The position numbers were made by a program, and so were the translations under genes. Shown here piece after piece: positions 1-13,000 of a DNA stretch of 64,000 nucleotides. Numbering within the stretch: position 1 is the first letter of the stretch; each line of letters begins with the position of its first letter. Origin of the DNA: Stichopus chloronotus. Lineage: Eukaryota > Echinodermata > Holothuroidea > Aspidochirotida > Stichopodidae. The stretch covers positions 28,864,962-28,928,961 of the forward strand of contig CM037829.1 of the NCBI GenBank assembly GCA_021234535.1, written 5' to 3'. The notes beneath the pieces are model-generated. The model worked only from the letters and a program-made list of their open reading frames with translations. It made no database searches and was not told the DNA's origin.

Positions 1-480
1 TTGTCTGGATATCACAGTAAATGATTGTCGGTGTATTACAGTAAATGATTGTCTGGATATCACAGTAAATGATTGTCTGGATGTCACAGTAAATGATTGT
101 CTGGATATCACAGTAAATGATTGTCTGGATATTACAGTAAATGATTGTCGGGGTATTACAGTAAATGATTGTCGGGGTATTACAATAAATGATTGTCTGG
201 ATATTACAGTAAATGATTGTTGCAGTATTACAGTAAATGATTGTCGGGGTATTACAGTAAATGATTGTCGGGGTATTACAGTAAATGATTGTTGGGGTAT
301 TACAATAAATGATTGTCTGGATATTACAGTAAATGATTGTTGCGGTATTACAGTAAATGATTGTCGGGGTATTACAGTAAATGATTGTCGGGCTATTACA
401 GTAAATGATTGTCGGGGTATCACAGTAACTGATTGTCGGGGTATTACAGTAACTGATTCTCGGGGTATGACAGTAAATCT
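1..480. repeat. 24-bp minisatellite, 20 units
   Basis: Twenty consecutive 24-bp units fill this stretch exactly. Each starts TTGTC or TTGTT and ends ACAGTAAATGA, with variation mostly at unit positions 5-13. Units 8-12 and 13-17 repeat the same order of variants, so a 120-bp higher-order unit is visible. The last unit (457-480) is degenerate and marks the right border; the left border is outside the window. The array lies downstream of the last visible CIAO3 exon, so it is in a CIAO3 intron or 3' flank. Confidence 0.97.
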
Positions 481-902
481 CTCAATGTTACTTCATGGTG
501 TACTATTGACTAGTATGCCAATGAGCAAATGCATAGCTATCTACCAAAGGCAGTATTTCTTTGAAATAGATAGCTAGGACTTGGACTGATATCAGCTGCA
601 AAGCATGAACGGTAAATGAAACAAACTGAAGAGGTCTTCAAAGTCAAATGCCAATTTATTGTACTTCCTGTGAACAAATAAAATACCTGTCAATTTATGA
701 ATCTTTCTGGCTGAGAATAAAATGCACAGTTTGGGTAAATACTGCCACCATCTGTCCTTCATCCTGACCCATTCCCCTCTCCTCTCTCCTCATCGACTCG
801 ATGACTACCCTTTTCGGATGCTCTTATCGTTGCAACTCTGGACAATAAGGGGTCAGCGAGTACAAGAAACGGGTCTAGTAGAGGGTGAACATAATAACTT
901 AC
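481..902. other. Non-coding stretch left of CIAO3 exon 9
   Basis: No exon is recognised here. The missing C-terminal part of CIAO3, expected to begin with a Cys-Leu-Asn-Gly-Gly-type motif, was looked for on the minus strand and not found, so it should lie left of position 1. A short open frame at 722-937 on the plus strand overlaps CIAO3 exon 9 and resembles nothing known. Confidence 0.6.
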
Positions 903-1060
903 CAGATGGACAGGCCATGACCTCCACAAAGTCATAAGTGCATTTTTTCCTTTTCATTTTCTGCACCAGATTCTGTATATTCCTGAAACCGTACGCCAAA
1001 GCAAATTTAAGGACCGTCTCACCTTCCACCTCCAGGGTGACTTCTCTGAAATCTTTATTT
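903..1060 (-). CDS. CIAO3: CIAO3 exon 9 (last exon in window)
   Basis: Encodes residues 345-396 from [14 protein letters not shown] to VEVMACPS. The acceptor is TTCAG before 1060 and the donor GGTAAGT after 903. It includes [12 protein letters not shown], a family signature, and cysteine 394, a cluster ligand. It ends with one base of a split Gly codon, as expected for the PSG-CLNGG junction. The following exon is not in the window. Confidence 0.95.
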
Positions 1061-4000
1061 CTGAATTAAAGACAAAATAAACAAAGAAAAAAAAGAGAGC
1101 AAAAGCAAAAAAAAATAACAACCTTGTTTCAAGTATGAACTCTGTCGTTAGATGTTGAAAGTCACATTGAAAAATTGTCAAAAATCTTTGAAAGCAGAAA
1201 CCCACAAGTTTATGCCCCGTTCTGTTCAAACGGACAAACTAATACAAGGTATGGAAGCAATCACTGGGGATTAATAGTTCGTCATCGTAAAATATACCGC
1301 CACACCCTCCCCGCACCAAATGAAACATACTAATAAATCAATGGGTGTGTTCGCTATGGACTATAACGCAGGCTGAAAAAAATTAGCCATTTTTCTTCTG
1401 TCTGACAAATTTCTTGACGATGTGGCAATTCTGTGTTTGTCGAATTTCGACAACGTCGTCTGAAACAATATCGTCATGCGTCATACAAATAAAAACAGGA
1501 GAATGAATCTGTAGCCTATACTGAATGAACAAATCTTTCATACAGCAGGAGAGTAATTGTGGGTCTGTGTTAAAGATGGGTGTGACATGAAAATGACAGT
1601 TTGCACAACCAGCCATATTAATTATTAAAAATGTTGAAAGTAGCCACAAAATTCCATCAAAATCCTACAGATATCCATGATTTTACAGGCAAATTCATGT
1701 CTAACACCTGCATTATGTGTTAACATTTTCTAAGTATCTGAATTTGTGATGTCAAGGGATCCATTTGATATGCTTTATGTTATCCTTTGTTTTCTTAACC
1801 TTTCTTTCAAGGACAATTGGGACTTCCATATGCCATGAGCGTTACAATTTGGATGCATTCATTTTCCTTAAAAGTATTAATGCATTCATTTTCCTTAAAA
1901 GTATTAATGTAACTTACAAATGTATATGCCAGGTGGCCAGTAATTAATAGACAATATAAATAAGCATAACAAATGAAGTACAGACACTGTGCAACACAAC
2001 ACGTCATCACACTTGCATTTTCATCAAACTTTGAAAAGCCATAACAGCAGTAGGTTTAAAAATAATTCCCAATGGATTTTGATTCAGTGTTTCATGCTGC
2101 AACTTCAAATGAAACCTCTTTTCTAGATGCAGGTCACACATCCTTTTAAAAACAATGTATTAACCGAACGGTCAGGTCACAAACCGGTTAAACAGCCAAC
2201 CTTAGTGTGACAAAGTTGTCAAAAAATGTGACGTGCAGAATGGTAGTTTCACTTGTCAGTTGAAGGACTGAAAGCAGAAACAGATTAGATGAAGTGAAAA
2301 AAAAAGAGTTTTACCTCCAGGATTTTGAAAAAAGATACGAAAGAAGGTGGCTTTCATTTTTCAAGATGGCTTCAGTTTGAGATTTCCACGTGTTTCAAAT
2401 TTTCAACAAAATGTGTAGGTATAAAAGAAACACTTAGCAACACAGACAAGTAGGCATTCTTCTGTACTATCTATTTATATGGTTTAAACTCACTGTCACC
2501 AATCAGGATTTCTCATGCAGAGTTATCCGGATGTAGTTCACCTTATGCCACAGTTTCACACCTGAACAATGTCTGCAAAAATGTTTATAGATTGTGAGCT
2601 TCTGGGCAATGACTTTGTGTATGGTTCTTCCAAGTGACATCATGTTACCAGTTGGTGGCCGATAAAGATGACACTTTAATGGGACAATATTTCAAGACAC
2701 AAGCAGGCACTGTTGATGTAATTTGGATCCACATCTAAAGTATCCATTATTTTAGCATTCACATAAGCCAAGAGAAAGACTAATTACATGCTGTCTAGAG
2801 TAATACAATTAAAAAAAAAAGCAAAAATAAGTAACCTAATATGGACTTTTCTTTGGAGGAATATATATACCCCCCATACCTTTCTGCCATCTGCTATTCT
2901 ATTCAGTCAAATGGTTTCATGCCAAATATTACTACTCTTAAACATTTTCTGGCACTCAGTTGGAGATTCCTGTGAAAATTTGCTCAACAAAACCTAATCA
3001 AAGGAAGGAAATCATACTGTTTTGCCAGCAATTTAAAGGTTACACTCTAACTTTTCAAGACCAATTACCCAGCAATCCAAAAATGCCAAGGATACACCTT
3101 ACTTTAATACTTTGTATTCCAATGTGTGAAGGGTCACGTCAAACAGTTTCCTGGCAGCGTATTTCATGATGTATTCAAGGTATCCTCCGGACCCGCCTCC
3201 GTCGTGACCAAAGAGGGCATCGTCCTCATGTGAAGGGAAACTAAAATTGAAAACAGGGTGCTTAAAAGTTTCAATTATCGAGAGATCAGAAATACTAGCA
3301 CAGCAATGCTGCTGTAGCTCACACAATTGAACTGAGGGTTACAGCCCTGTGTTCTGACACACTTTTGTTCCCACACCCCATGTTCTGACACTCATATATT
3401 ACAACACATTCATTACATCAGGCACCATTTTGGGTCCCAGCTATGATGCTCGGCGTAGTAATGACGCATTGATCAGCCGCTGCTGTCGGAATTTAAGCGT
3501 AGATGTCGAAATATAAGGGTGTCGGAACATAGGTGTCGAAACTTAGGGCAGTCACTGAACGAAGTAGAGGTAATCTTTGTGGCATTGCAAAATGAAAGTA
3601 CAATACTTGGAAGGTGACAAAATGTTACATGCAAAAAGCATCTAGTTGACACACTATCAAGCTTATCAAGCCTATTATAATACGTCAGTGTAGTATATTA
3701 ATTTCGACATGTGATGTTCAAAAATGGTATTAGGTGTACCAGCTATGGTCTGTAGAGAAGGTCAAATCTACTTTAGGCTGTGTGATATGTAAGGATGCAA
3801 TGGATAATGTTTAGATCCTGTCAGAGCTGGCTTTGGCTGGATCTAAATTGAAATGTGCGCTGGACTAGATTTTTGCAATGGTTGTAAAATTAGGATGTAC
3901 ATGGTTTGTACATTTGAGCATTGTACTTTTTTTTTTTTTTTGTTGCTGTTCTCTGTGCATGTTCAAACTTTACTACGGGCAGTATTTAAGATAATCCAAG

Positions 4001-7000
4001 TCGATGGACACATTGTAAAAACACTGCAGTGTTGATGATGCAACAAATCAACTCTGTTTATCAACCTGTCTTAAGAGTTTACAATGATCACTTAACAACA
4101 TGCTTCACTAACTTAATTTTGCATGTCAATTTACTAGTATGGGAATGTGATATTGATAGGTAATAGTTCAGTTGGACTTGAAGACCCACACAGCAGATAG
4201 GCTGGCCAGCCCAACCGAAAAATTTGATTACTGTTTACTAGAGTGACCACAGAATAGCTCTCCAGCTAAACTCGTTCAGTTAGAGTGCCGTGTGCAAAAA
4301 GGCAACCAAAAGTCCAATTTTCCTCCAAAATTTACATTGCAACTCACCTATAAATTAAGCCAGTTGAAATGTAATTAGGTGGAAAAAAATACGTCTATCC
4401 CAGAAAACACACTGAAAAGATTTCAGACAAATATCTCAAAAATGAAGTAAGAGAAGGCTTTTGAAAAAAGTTGACGACATTCAGCCTCATTCTAATACCT
4501 CACACACTTGGTGTGTGAGCTAAAAAACCAAGTAGCGAGTCAGTGCTACACAACACGTTGTTGTTTTGCTGACGGTATCTACTACCAGATTCGGCTGTTT
4601 CAGTGGGCTTTGGCTGGTTAAAAACAAGGCTTACTGATCCATGGTATTGAGCCAAAGTTTTCAAGAACTTGAAGTGAACTTATGTGTGAAGGGTCACGTC
4701 ACACAATTTCCTGGCAGGGTATTTCATGACAGAGCAGAAGGGTTGATTTCCTTTTTTCATCTATTGTACGATTGTCAGTAACTTTCACTGCAAATGACGA
4801 ATCTGACCTACATTGTCACAGTAGATATTTAAAAATGTTGAGATATTCTGCTGAAAAAATATCATTCTACAAAATAAATACTGATTCTGGTTTTCAATGA
4901 GCAAATGTCACAACAGTGTGAAAAAGACTCTCCATTACCTTATGACATTTTTCACATTTTTATGAACAAAGAGTTATAAAAATGTCTCCTGGAAAGGTTT
5001 CCAGAGCAAGATCATGGATTTTAACAGTCAAAACAATTCGTTTTTTGACAGTTTGAATTTGATTGTTTCTATATGAATGGAACCCACATGAAAGTTTATT
5101 GTTTTTTTTTTTATCTGGGCAAACATTTGGCTGTAGACTCAGTTTCTTTGGCTGATGCTTTCAGAGCATATGCTCATTTGCTCCATGGCTCAATTGAAAG
5201 GAGACCAGACAGTAAAGTAAGTAAAATCGCTCTCATAACTACCAACCCATTTTGTCAAATGGCCATAATTCTATGGTATGTATCATCATAGCCTCAGAAC
5301 AGTTTCACACATCACACATCATACAGAAACTATCAATCAGTAGGCTATTGCCACCTAATCTAATAGCCTAATGACAGAATAGTAGTAGTATAATAGTATT
5401 TACTGTAACTTTGCATTTTGTAGTCCATATTATGAAAAAGGTAATTTGAAACTGTTGAACCATGCATGCAATAACTGCTTTACTTGACTGCTTTTGCATT
5501 CATTACCAAATTATTACTGCGACAACCAGATAACCTACGTAGGAAATATCTGTAACTCTTTTACATGTTACTGTTTATGGCAGGGAACAATTTAGTGTTT
5601 AAACTTTGTGCAATAGTTTTACGGTATTTTGAGGTCTTTGGAAAACTATTGGTGAAAATGTAAGACTTATGTATACAAAAAAATTGCTGCCCAGCTTTTC
5701 ATTTGCATGGAAATTTGGCCTGTTTGTGTTGCAAATTGCAATGGGATACAGTGGAGATCATTCCCTGTGTTGGTGTTCTCACACCATATGAAGCAACTCA
5801 AATTAGGCCCCAATAATCACACTTATAAAGTGACAGCTGGTAATAATCTATTGTTTCCCATACTTACATTGGTGACAAATGTTCTGAAAACTTACAGTGA
5901 GTCCAGTGCTTGGTCCGGTATGTCTCCTAATTGATACCCTTCTTTCTGCAACATAACTTCTACTTCTCCTAAATAATGGAATAAAAGCATCACAGGCAAA
6001 GTTGACATATTTTGAACAAACATTTCACTTGTTTCACAGCACGACAACAAATTCCTAAAGCTGAGACCAAGATGATGAGACAAAATTTAAAAAAAAAACC
6101 AAGGTTTTACTATGTTGGTTACAGAATAAGTTTTAATTTTTTGGTCATAATTGTCGGGTAAAATGTTCCACTTGTGATAAAATTGAACACCCCTACTGAA
6201 AAAGCTGCATACGGGCCTGGCTCGTTTGCCAGAATTAACATTGATTAGAACAGATGGTGTTTGAGCTTAAGCTTAGCAAATATTTCATTGAAACAAGAAT
6301 ATTTTTTTTCATGTTAAACTAACTAGAACTCAATAAAAAATAAACTCTGAACCCTAAATGGAAACAAAATGATGGAAGATCAAAATTATCATTTACAGAA
6401 TACACCAGAACATTCCAAACTACATGTCACAAACAGAGATTATTCAATAATGACCATACAAGCCATTTACCCATAAAAGGAACACCCACTTGGTCCAAAA
6501 AGATATTGAAATAGTAATGCATTTTATGATAAATGATGTTTGAGACAGCCTCATGAATATTTCATAATCACAACGTGATGACATTAAACTTACACAATAG
6601 TTTTGCTGCCCCTTTTTTTTGTGCTACTTTTACATGAAAGGCTTTGTCAGCCTATTCGAAAATTTTGGCGGTTTCAAATGATGCATATTCATGCAAGGTG
6701 ACTTGGAGCAGATCGAAAGTTGTTGACACGTAGCATCGTACTCTTACAGATCTTACGAGAATATTTTGAACGTTGCCTAGCCTCTTCTTTTAAAGTACAC
6801 CTGGGGTACACTAAAGATGTATATGTATAAATGAAATCTACAGAAAAATGCATGGTAGCAACTTGCCCTCAAATCCTTATTTATTATCAAGAGATTTCAC
6901 CTCTCCTTCCATCATTGCAGACACAGAAAAAAGTTGGAGAAATCATAAAAGGAGATAAAGCAAGTTGTTTCATCTTGACACAAAGGTTAAAGGGAAATAG

Positions 7001-10000
7001 GGCATTTGTTTTACAGAAAACAACCATGTTTTCAAAACCAATGTTTGTGGACATAGAATATAGATTATTTAAGACAAGGAAGGCCAGTAGCTTTCTTTTA
7101 GAGAAATTAGTTCCTCACAGACAGAAATTCAGTTGTTTGTTGCTCAACAATAATTTGTTCACCAAAACTTTTCAAAATTCAAATGATGCATCTTCTATTA
7201 CTTATCACATGCACAATGTTTTGAGGAGGTGAAGCTTTTGCAGATGTTCATTTATGAAACTGAATGGTTTAACAATGATTAAAGCTATTTTCTTTGCATG
7301 TCATGTTGGTATATTCTAAATACCCTATTTCCCTTTAAACACAAAGCTAGAGAATGAATACAGCACAACAAAACGCATGAAGGGGTCAAAATAGTTTTAA
7401 TTTTCTTGGTTGTCTTACACAGTTGGTAAATTATTCATTATCGAAGCAAATCCTCATTTGATACTAAACATGTTTAATGCCTTCTGTAGATGAAAACCCT
7501 GACGGTATGATGACCCTATGATGAAACTGATGGTAATTCTGCTTTAATAACAGTTCATCTTTTATCACACAGGGAAAGTCTCCTCATAACATTTTGATAG
7601 AAAGCAAAAACTTCTGCAAAGATACGGAGCACTTAGTCCTTCTTCTTGAATGATTCTTCATAATAATTGGATCTGAAGATAGCACTACATTTACAAGAAA
7701 AATACTCATACAGAATCCAATATGAAATACCATGTCAACAACTTTCAATCTGCTTTGAGTCTCCACATACACACACAGATCCTCTGTGACACAAACAGTT
7801 TTGATCGCACCTTTGACAGAGAAATCGCACAAAGACAAGCCAAACAAAACCACTGTGTGACTTTAATGTCATCACACCAAGATTATAAACTGTTCATGAG
7901 GCAATCGCAAACATAAGTCATTGTAAAATGTGTTACATTTCAATATTTTTGTGGACCATGCCGGTGTTGCTTTTAACGGAAAATGTAGAGTATGATCATT
8001 ATTGTATATTCGCCATTTGTGACAGGAGTTTGTTGATAGTATGGATTGTTCTTATAAATTTGCTAAGTTTAGCAAAAGCTATCTGATGACGAGCAAACTA
8101 AAATCACTCAGACTGTGAGACAGGACAAGATGAACCAACATAAGACCAGATGGCAACTTTTACTCAAACATTGACATACCGGATGTTATGACGCAATCAA
8201 CATCTCGTGTGCTGTAGATGTCGTTGTAAAAGTCCTGTCGGGACGCTTCGAGTTTCTTGTCGAAGCAGGGCATGACGGTCACGTGATATATCTGGTCTGG
8301 TTTGATTCCGTTCATTTCTGCAAAGTATGACTTGACCAACGAACCCATGATCTGCTGAGGTGACTTGGTGGTGCTGATGTATGGCAGTACGAGGCTTCCG
8401 TGGGTTTTCTCTGCGTAGCATATCCAGCCTGTTGGTCGACATTAGAAAATCAAAGTCATATCAGAACCAGTTACCATGGCAATGACAGAGACAACTGCAT
8501 AGCAGCAGATGTCGATGACATTGAAGGATTATGCTGTGAATTTCTGAGGCTAAGACTCCGTAATAATCGTGCGAGACTATTGGCATCAATAGAAGCTATG
8601 TCATATTCATTGGGTTTGGCTAGGGTGGGCACAAAGCTGGTGGTCAGGAAGTGAAGAAAGGGATGTAGTTCACAGGAAATTGAACGAATACTAAATGGCA
8701 AAGCAAAGTGGCCTTTGAAGGTTGAACACCAAAGCTTTGAGCAGTCTTGAAACATACTGTCAGTTAATTTAGGCTGAATGTGTAATACAACTTGATGGTT
8801 CATGAACAGCAGAAACAATCACATTTCTAGTCTGGAAAAAGTCTTAGCTTCTGCAATTGTAATCACTGCTTTAACAGAATAAGACATTCCAAAGTACGAT
8901 ACCTAAAATGTTGACATTTTCATACACTTTTGAAGGTTCCTGTAGTTAAGACCTTGTGAAAGGAAGGTCTACTATTTGTCTTTTGAATCTAACTTAACAC
9001 CAAACATTTTTCCTTTTAGGAGATCATGATCTATTCTTTCAGTCTATATTGACATTTCTTGTCTAATAACATGTACTGTGAACCCATACCTGGGCAGGCT
9101 GAGGCAAGCATAGGCAAAGACCCCTTGGAAGATTTTTCTTGGTATCTTCTCAGAAATTCTTCTCCACTTTCAACTAAGCTGAAGTTTCTGGAAAATGTTG
9201 TGTCAAAGACATGATCCACCCCTGAGAGAAGAATAAAGACAAAAGGGAATAAAAGTGATAATTATTTTAACTTTCACACTTTAAGTTTTGATTTAGAACA
9301 ATTTCTTTAGATCACAGAATTTGCCCTTTTTGTTGATGAGAAAGGTTTCATATGTAGTGGATCTTATCAGCAAGTTACAGTTACCAACTGCAGTGTCTTC
9401 TGCGACTTTGACTGATCAATTTAAAGCTAAGATGGATTACTTGCTCACTATAGCAATACCATGGATGTAAAAATCTTATGTTCAGAAACAGAGTGGGTTA
9501 GTATTTGGTTTGACTAAGCCCAGCAAATATGTAGTGTCTCCTAGTTCTGTGAGAATTTTATGAGAATAAGGAGAACACTACTCAATTACGACAAAATGTA
9601 GAAAATACTACAGGTATCAGTAACATATCATAAAATATCTGGCTAAGTTTAGAATGTTTCCATATATTTATTGCAATATGACGTGACACAATACCACCAA
9701 TAAAAGATGGCAGGAAACCTAAAACACTGACTGCCTTTTAACCGGAAAATGAAAAATTTTGAATGGATTGATATCTCATAACGTCAAATCTTCTCATGAT
9801 TATGAGCAGAAGTTAGCAAAGGTAATACCTGGTGCAATGTATTTTGGAGACAGGACATCGGGGCAACGAGCTGGACTTACAGCAGTTACTTCAGCACATA
9901 TCATATGCATGACAGTATGAACATGATTTGAAAGCCTGTCTGATCAGGGAACATGGTCAGAAAGATATATCAGAAGCAATGAAGTGTTAAACCTAGTATA

Positions 10001-13000
10001 CCCTGTACTAAAGACTGATTTAAGGTTTTGCTCTATTTCAGTGACTATTAGTTTCCTTCACTTGAAAGGCTGTCAAGACATAAAACAGTCCTGAAAATAG
10101 CATCAAATAATTCTTTTCATCCATTTTGAAAACCCATCTTTCAGCACTGTTAGAATATAGATTACTGCCCTAGAGTTCTCTATATAGTTGTTCACTTTTG
10201 TAAAAAGATTTGAAAGCATCAATTTTGGACCACATAAAATTATAAAAGTACGAACCTAAACCTTTGAAAAATCCTGTCAGTTTCTTTGCTGTTTCAAGAG
10301 GAGAGAGGTTAAACTTTGCTGCAAGTGACACCCTGGACTGAGGAGATATGGATACCACCACACATTTCTGTTTCTCAGACGGTGCTGTCTGCAAAAAGAA
10401 GCGAAGCAATGTTTTTTTGTCTTCTCTTTTCCTGTTCCATACTTTGCACATCCTTCCAAAGCATAATGATGACAATGATGAAAGGTTAAACATTGGCATA
10501 ATATCTAACAAAGATATATGAAAATCAATTTGGATGACAAGACCAGTTTCAGTTGGTGATCAGTGGCATAGCTACAGTCATTTAATCTGGTCCTCAGTTT
10601 GCTTTAAAATGTCACAATATGATTACAGGAGTAATTATTATTATTTTCATATGAAACAACATCACTCCATGACTTAGATGTAATGCAACAGCACAGTTTT
10701 TAAAGAAAACTGAGTCGTCAGTACAAGAGATGCTCTGGTTTATCACATTTGGTACCAACTGACAGATTGATTGGCTGGTGAACACATTGGCTGGCCTGTC
10801 ATTCAGTACCGAGGTTCTGTATGTACAGTATTAAACTAGCGTTCACCTTAAACACATTACATTCACAAGCTTGTGTAATTCGTATGAATTACCAAACTGT
10901 AGCTCTCACACTGAAGCATTTGTCTGCCGAGGATAACTCCAGAATACACACGATAAAAATCCTCAACCAGAAAGCAGCTGCGGGCCAAGGCGTTGGTACT
11001 CCAGCAGTGACAAAAGTCAAAACATGTGACCTAATCCACTGAAATTCTAGCAAAACATTTGGGGACAGTATGAAAGCTATAGGATATTAAAGTGCACAGT
11101 ATAAAAATAGAGCTTTCAATTGTTACGTGTAGCATCATATCTAAGGCATGGTAATGTGAGGTGCTTTTGATCTCTATAGATTTATACATATTCTGCTACT
11201 TTACCTTATTTGCTTCTAGCACTTTGTAGAGTTCCTCTTGACTTTGTTGTGTTATAAGGACACTCTCTGCTGAGGTTATACAGCCACTGCAGGCCAAGCA
11301 GTCATTCAGTGTTATCCGTGCTTTCTTCAGCTTCACTTCTTCTCCATCCTGAGAACAAGAACATGTATGAATAACAAATGTTGGACTTTAAAATGCAGGA
11401 TCAACAGCAGTAAAAGCAGTATTTTTATTCCTTTTTTGACAACTGTTCACCAAAAGGCAAATTTAACACATCCAAAGAAATTGCACATGTCTAGGCCAGA
11501 ACAAAATTATCAACATTGAAACTCAGTGTTAGTGGCTCAGAGATTTATTCATGGAGATCTACATAGTGTCGAAACAAACTTCACAAAAACCACTGTCACT
11601 GTGACAACTACAACATTACCAGCTGTCACACACTTCCATTTTCAATTGTCATTCGTCCTGTCAGCCCCATTCTCCCTGCTAACCCAGAGAAAATTAGTTA
11701 CAGTATTACAAAGTACAATTTCAATTTGAAACTTATTGTACAGAGTTTCAATTTAAGCAGCAGACAGTACCCACCTAAAATTACCTTTTCAAAACCAATC
11801 CCAAATTACCATAAGGGTCAATGAAATATCCACATGTCACTCGACTGTTCATGGGAAATGGCTTACAAAGGTCATGCCTGAAAACCTGTACATCAATATC
11901 AATATACACACTGACAAACAGAGGTACCTCCATGATTTGTGAGTAACTTCCATCATCTTCTATCTTTATTGCTCCTCTTTTTCCTTCTTTCTTTTCAATC
12001 TTGACAGGTTTGATGCATTCCTTAAAACAAAGAGCAAATAATGAAACAACTCATAAATTTAAATAAAGGCAACTCCATAGACACTGACAAAAGTTACAGT
12101 AAGTTCAAAAACATGTCATTTTTGGTATGCCTTGCATGTGTACCCATGCAGAAATAGTTGGAAGTGGAAATAAGTTGTATTGTATTGCATTATTGTTAGT
12201 TAGATAATGTGCAATAATGTACCATACTGTAGAGTACACACACAAGCAATTTCACCATGGCAACAATTATAGGAATAAGAGCCTGAGGTCAATTCCTCAA
12301 ATAATGAGGAAACTTTAACTTAGTTGAACAGAAATAACTAAAACAATAAAGAAGATCAACTTAATTTCTCCTCAACATTAAAAGTTTCACATGGAACTTG
12401 AAATAAGGTAGTCTGCAGCCAAAATGCTAATGAATTTGTATGAATTTCTTAGTCTGTTCAAGCAACAGCCTGGTTGTCTAATTGATTGCTGTCTGCACAT
12501 CCCTAGCTATAGGCAGCCAAAGGTTAAATACATAAATGATAGTTTAAAGCAAGTGCTCAAACTTAGAGACCCTAAAGCTATGTGCATGACTTACACAGTA
12601 GCAGGTGATCAAACGATTTACCAGAATGCTAGGTCAATGCAGCAGATTTCAAACGACGACTGTTCACTTGGCACCTGGACTATGCCAGTGATGTCCACGT
12701 GTGCATCTCTGGTTGGCACTGCATGAAAATGATTGTGCAAACTATTTTGCACACTTGTTTGATATGAGTTGCATACAGACGTACTGCTGATGTGTAGATG
12801 TAGCAGCCACGACATCATCATATTGTGAAAAAATAGTTAAAGGATTGTTTTGCTCATGAAGTTCTCAATTTTCTTATACATACCATACAGTATGTGCATT
12901 ATTAATCACCCATAATGACAGTTGTGACTGCCTTCATTGCGACACCTGTCCCCTATATTCATATGGACATAGTGGTGTTGGAAAATAGGAGTGTCAGAAC

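Noticed and set aside
1..480. CRISPR-like array
   Set aside because: There are no unique spacers; the 24-bp units are contiguous, and the genome context is eukaryotic.
6831..7232. 133-codon open frame
   Set aside because: It runs across the border of the TTAA element, has no homology, and lies in a CIAO3 intron.
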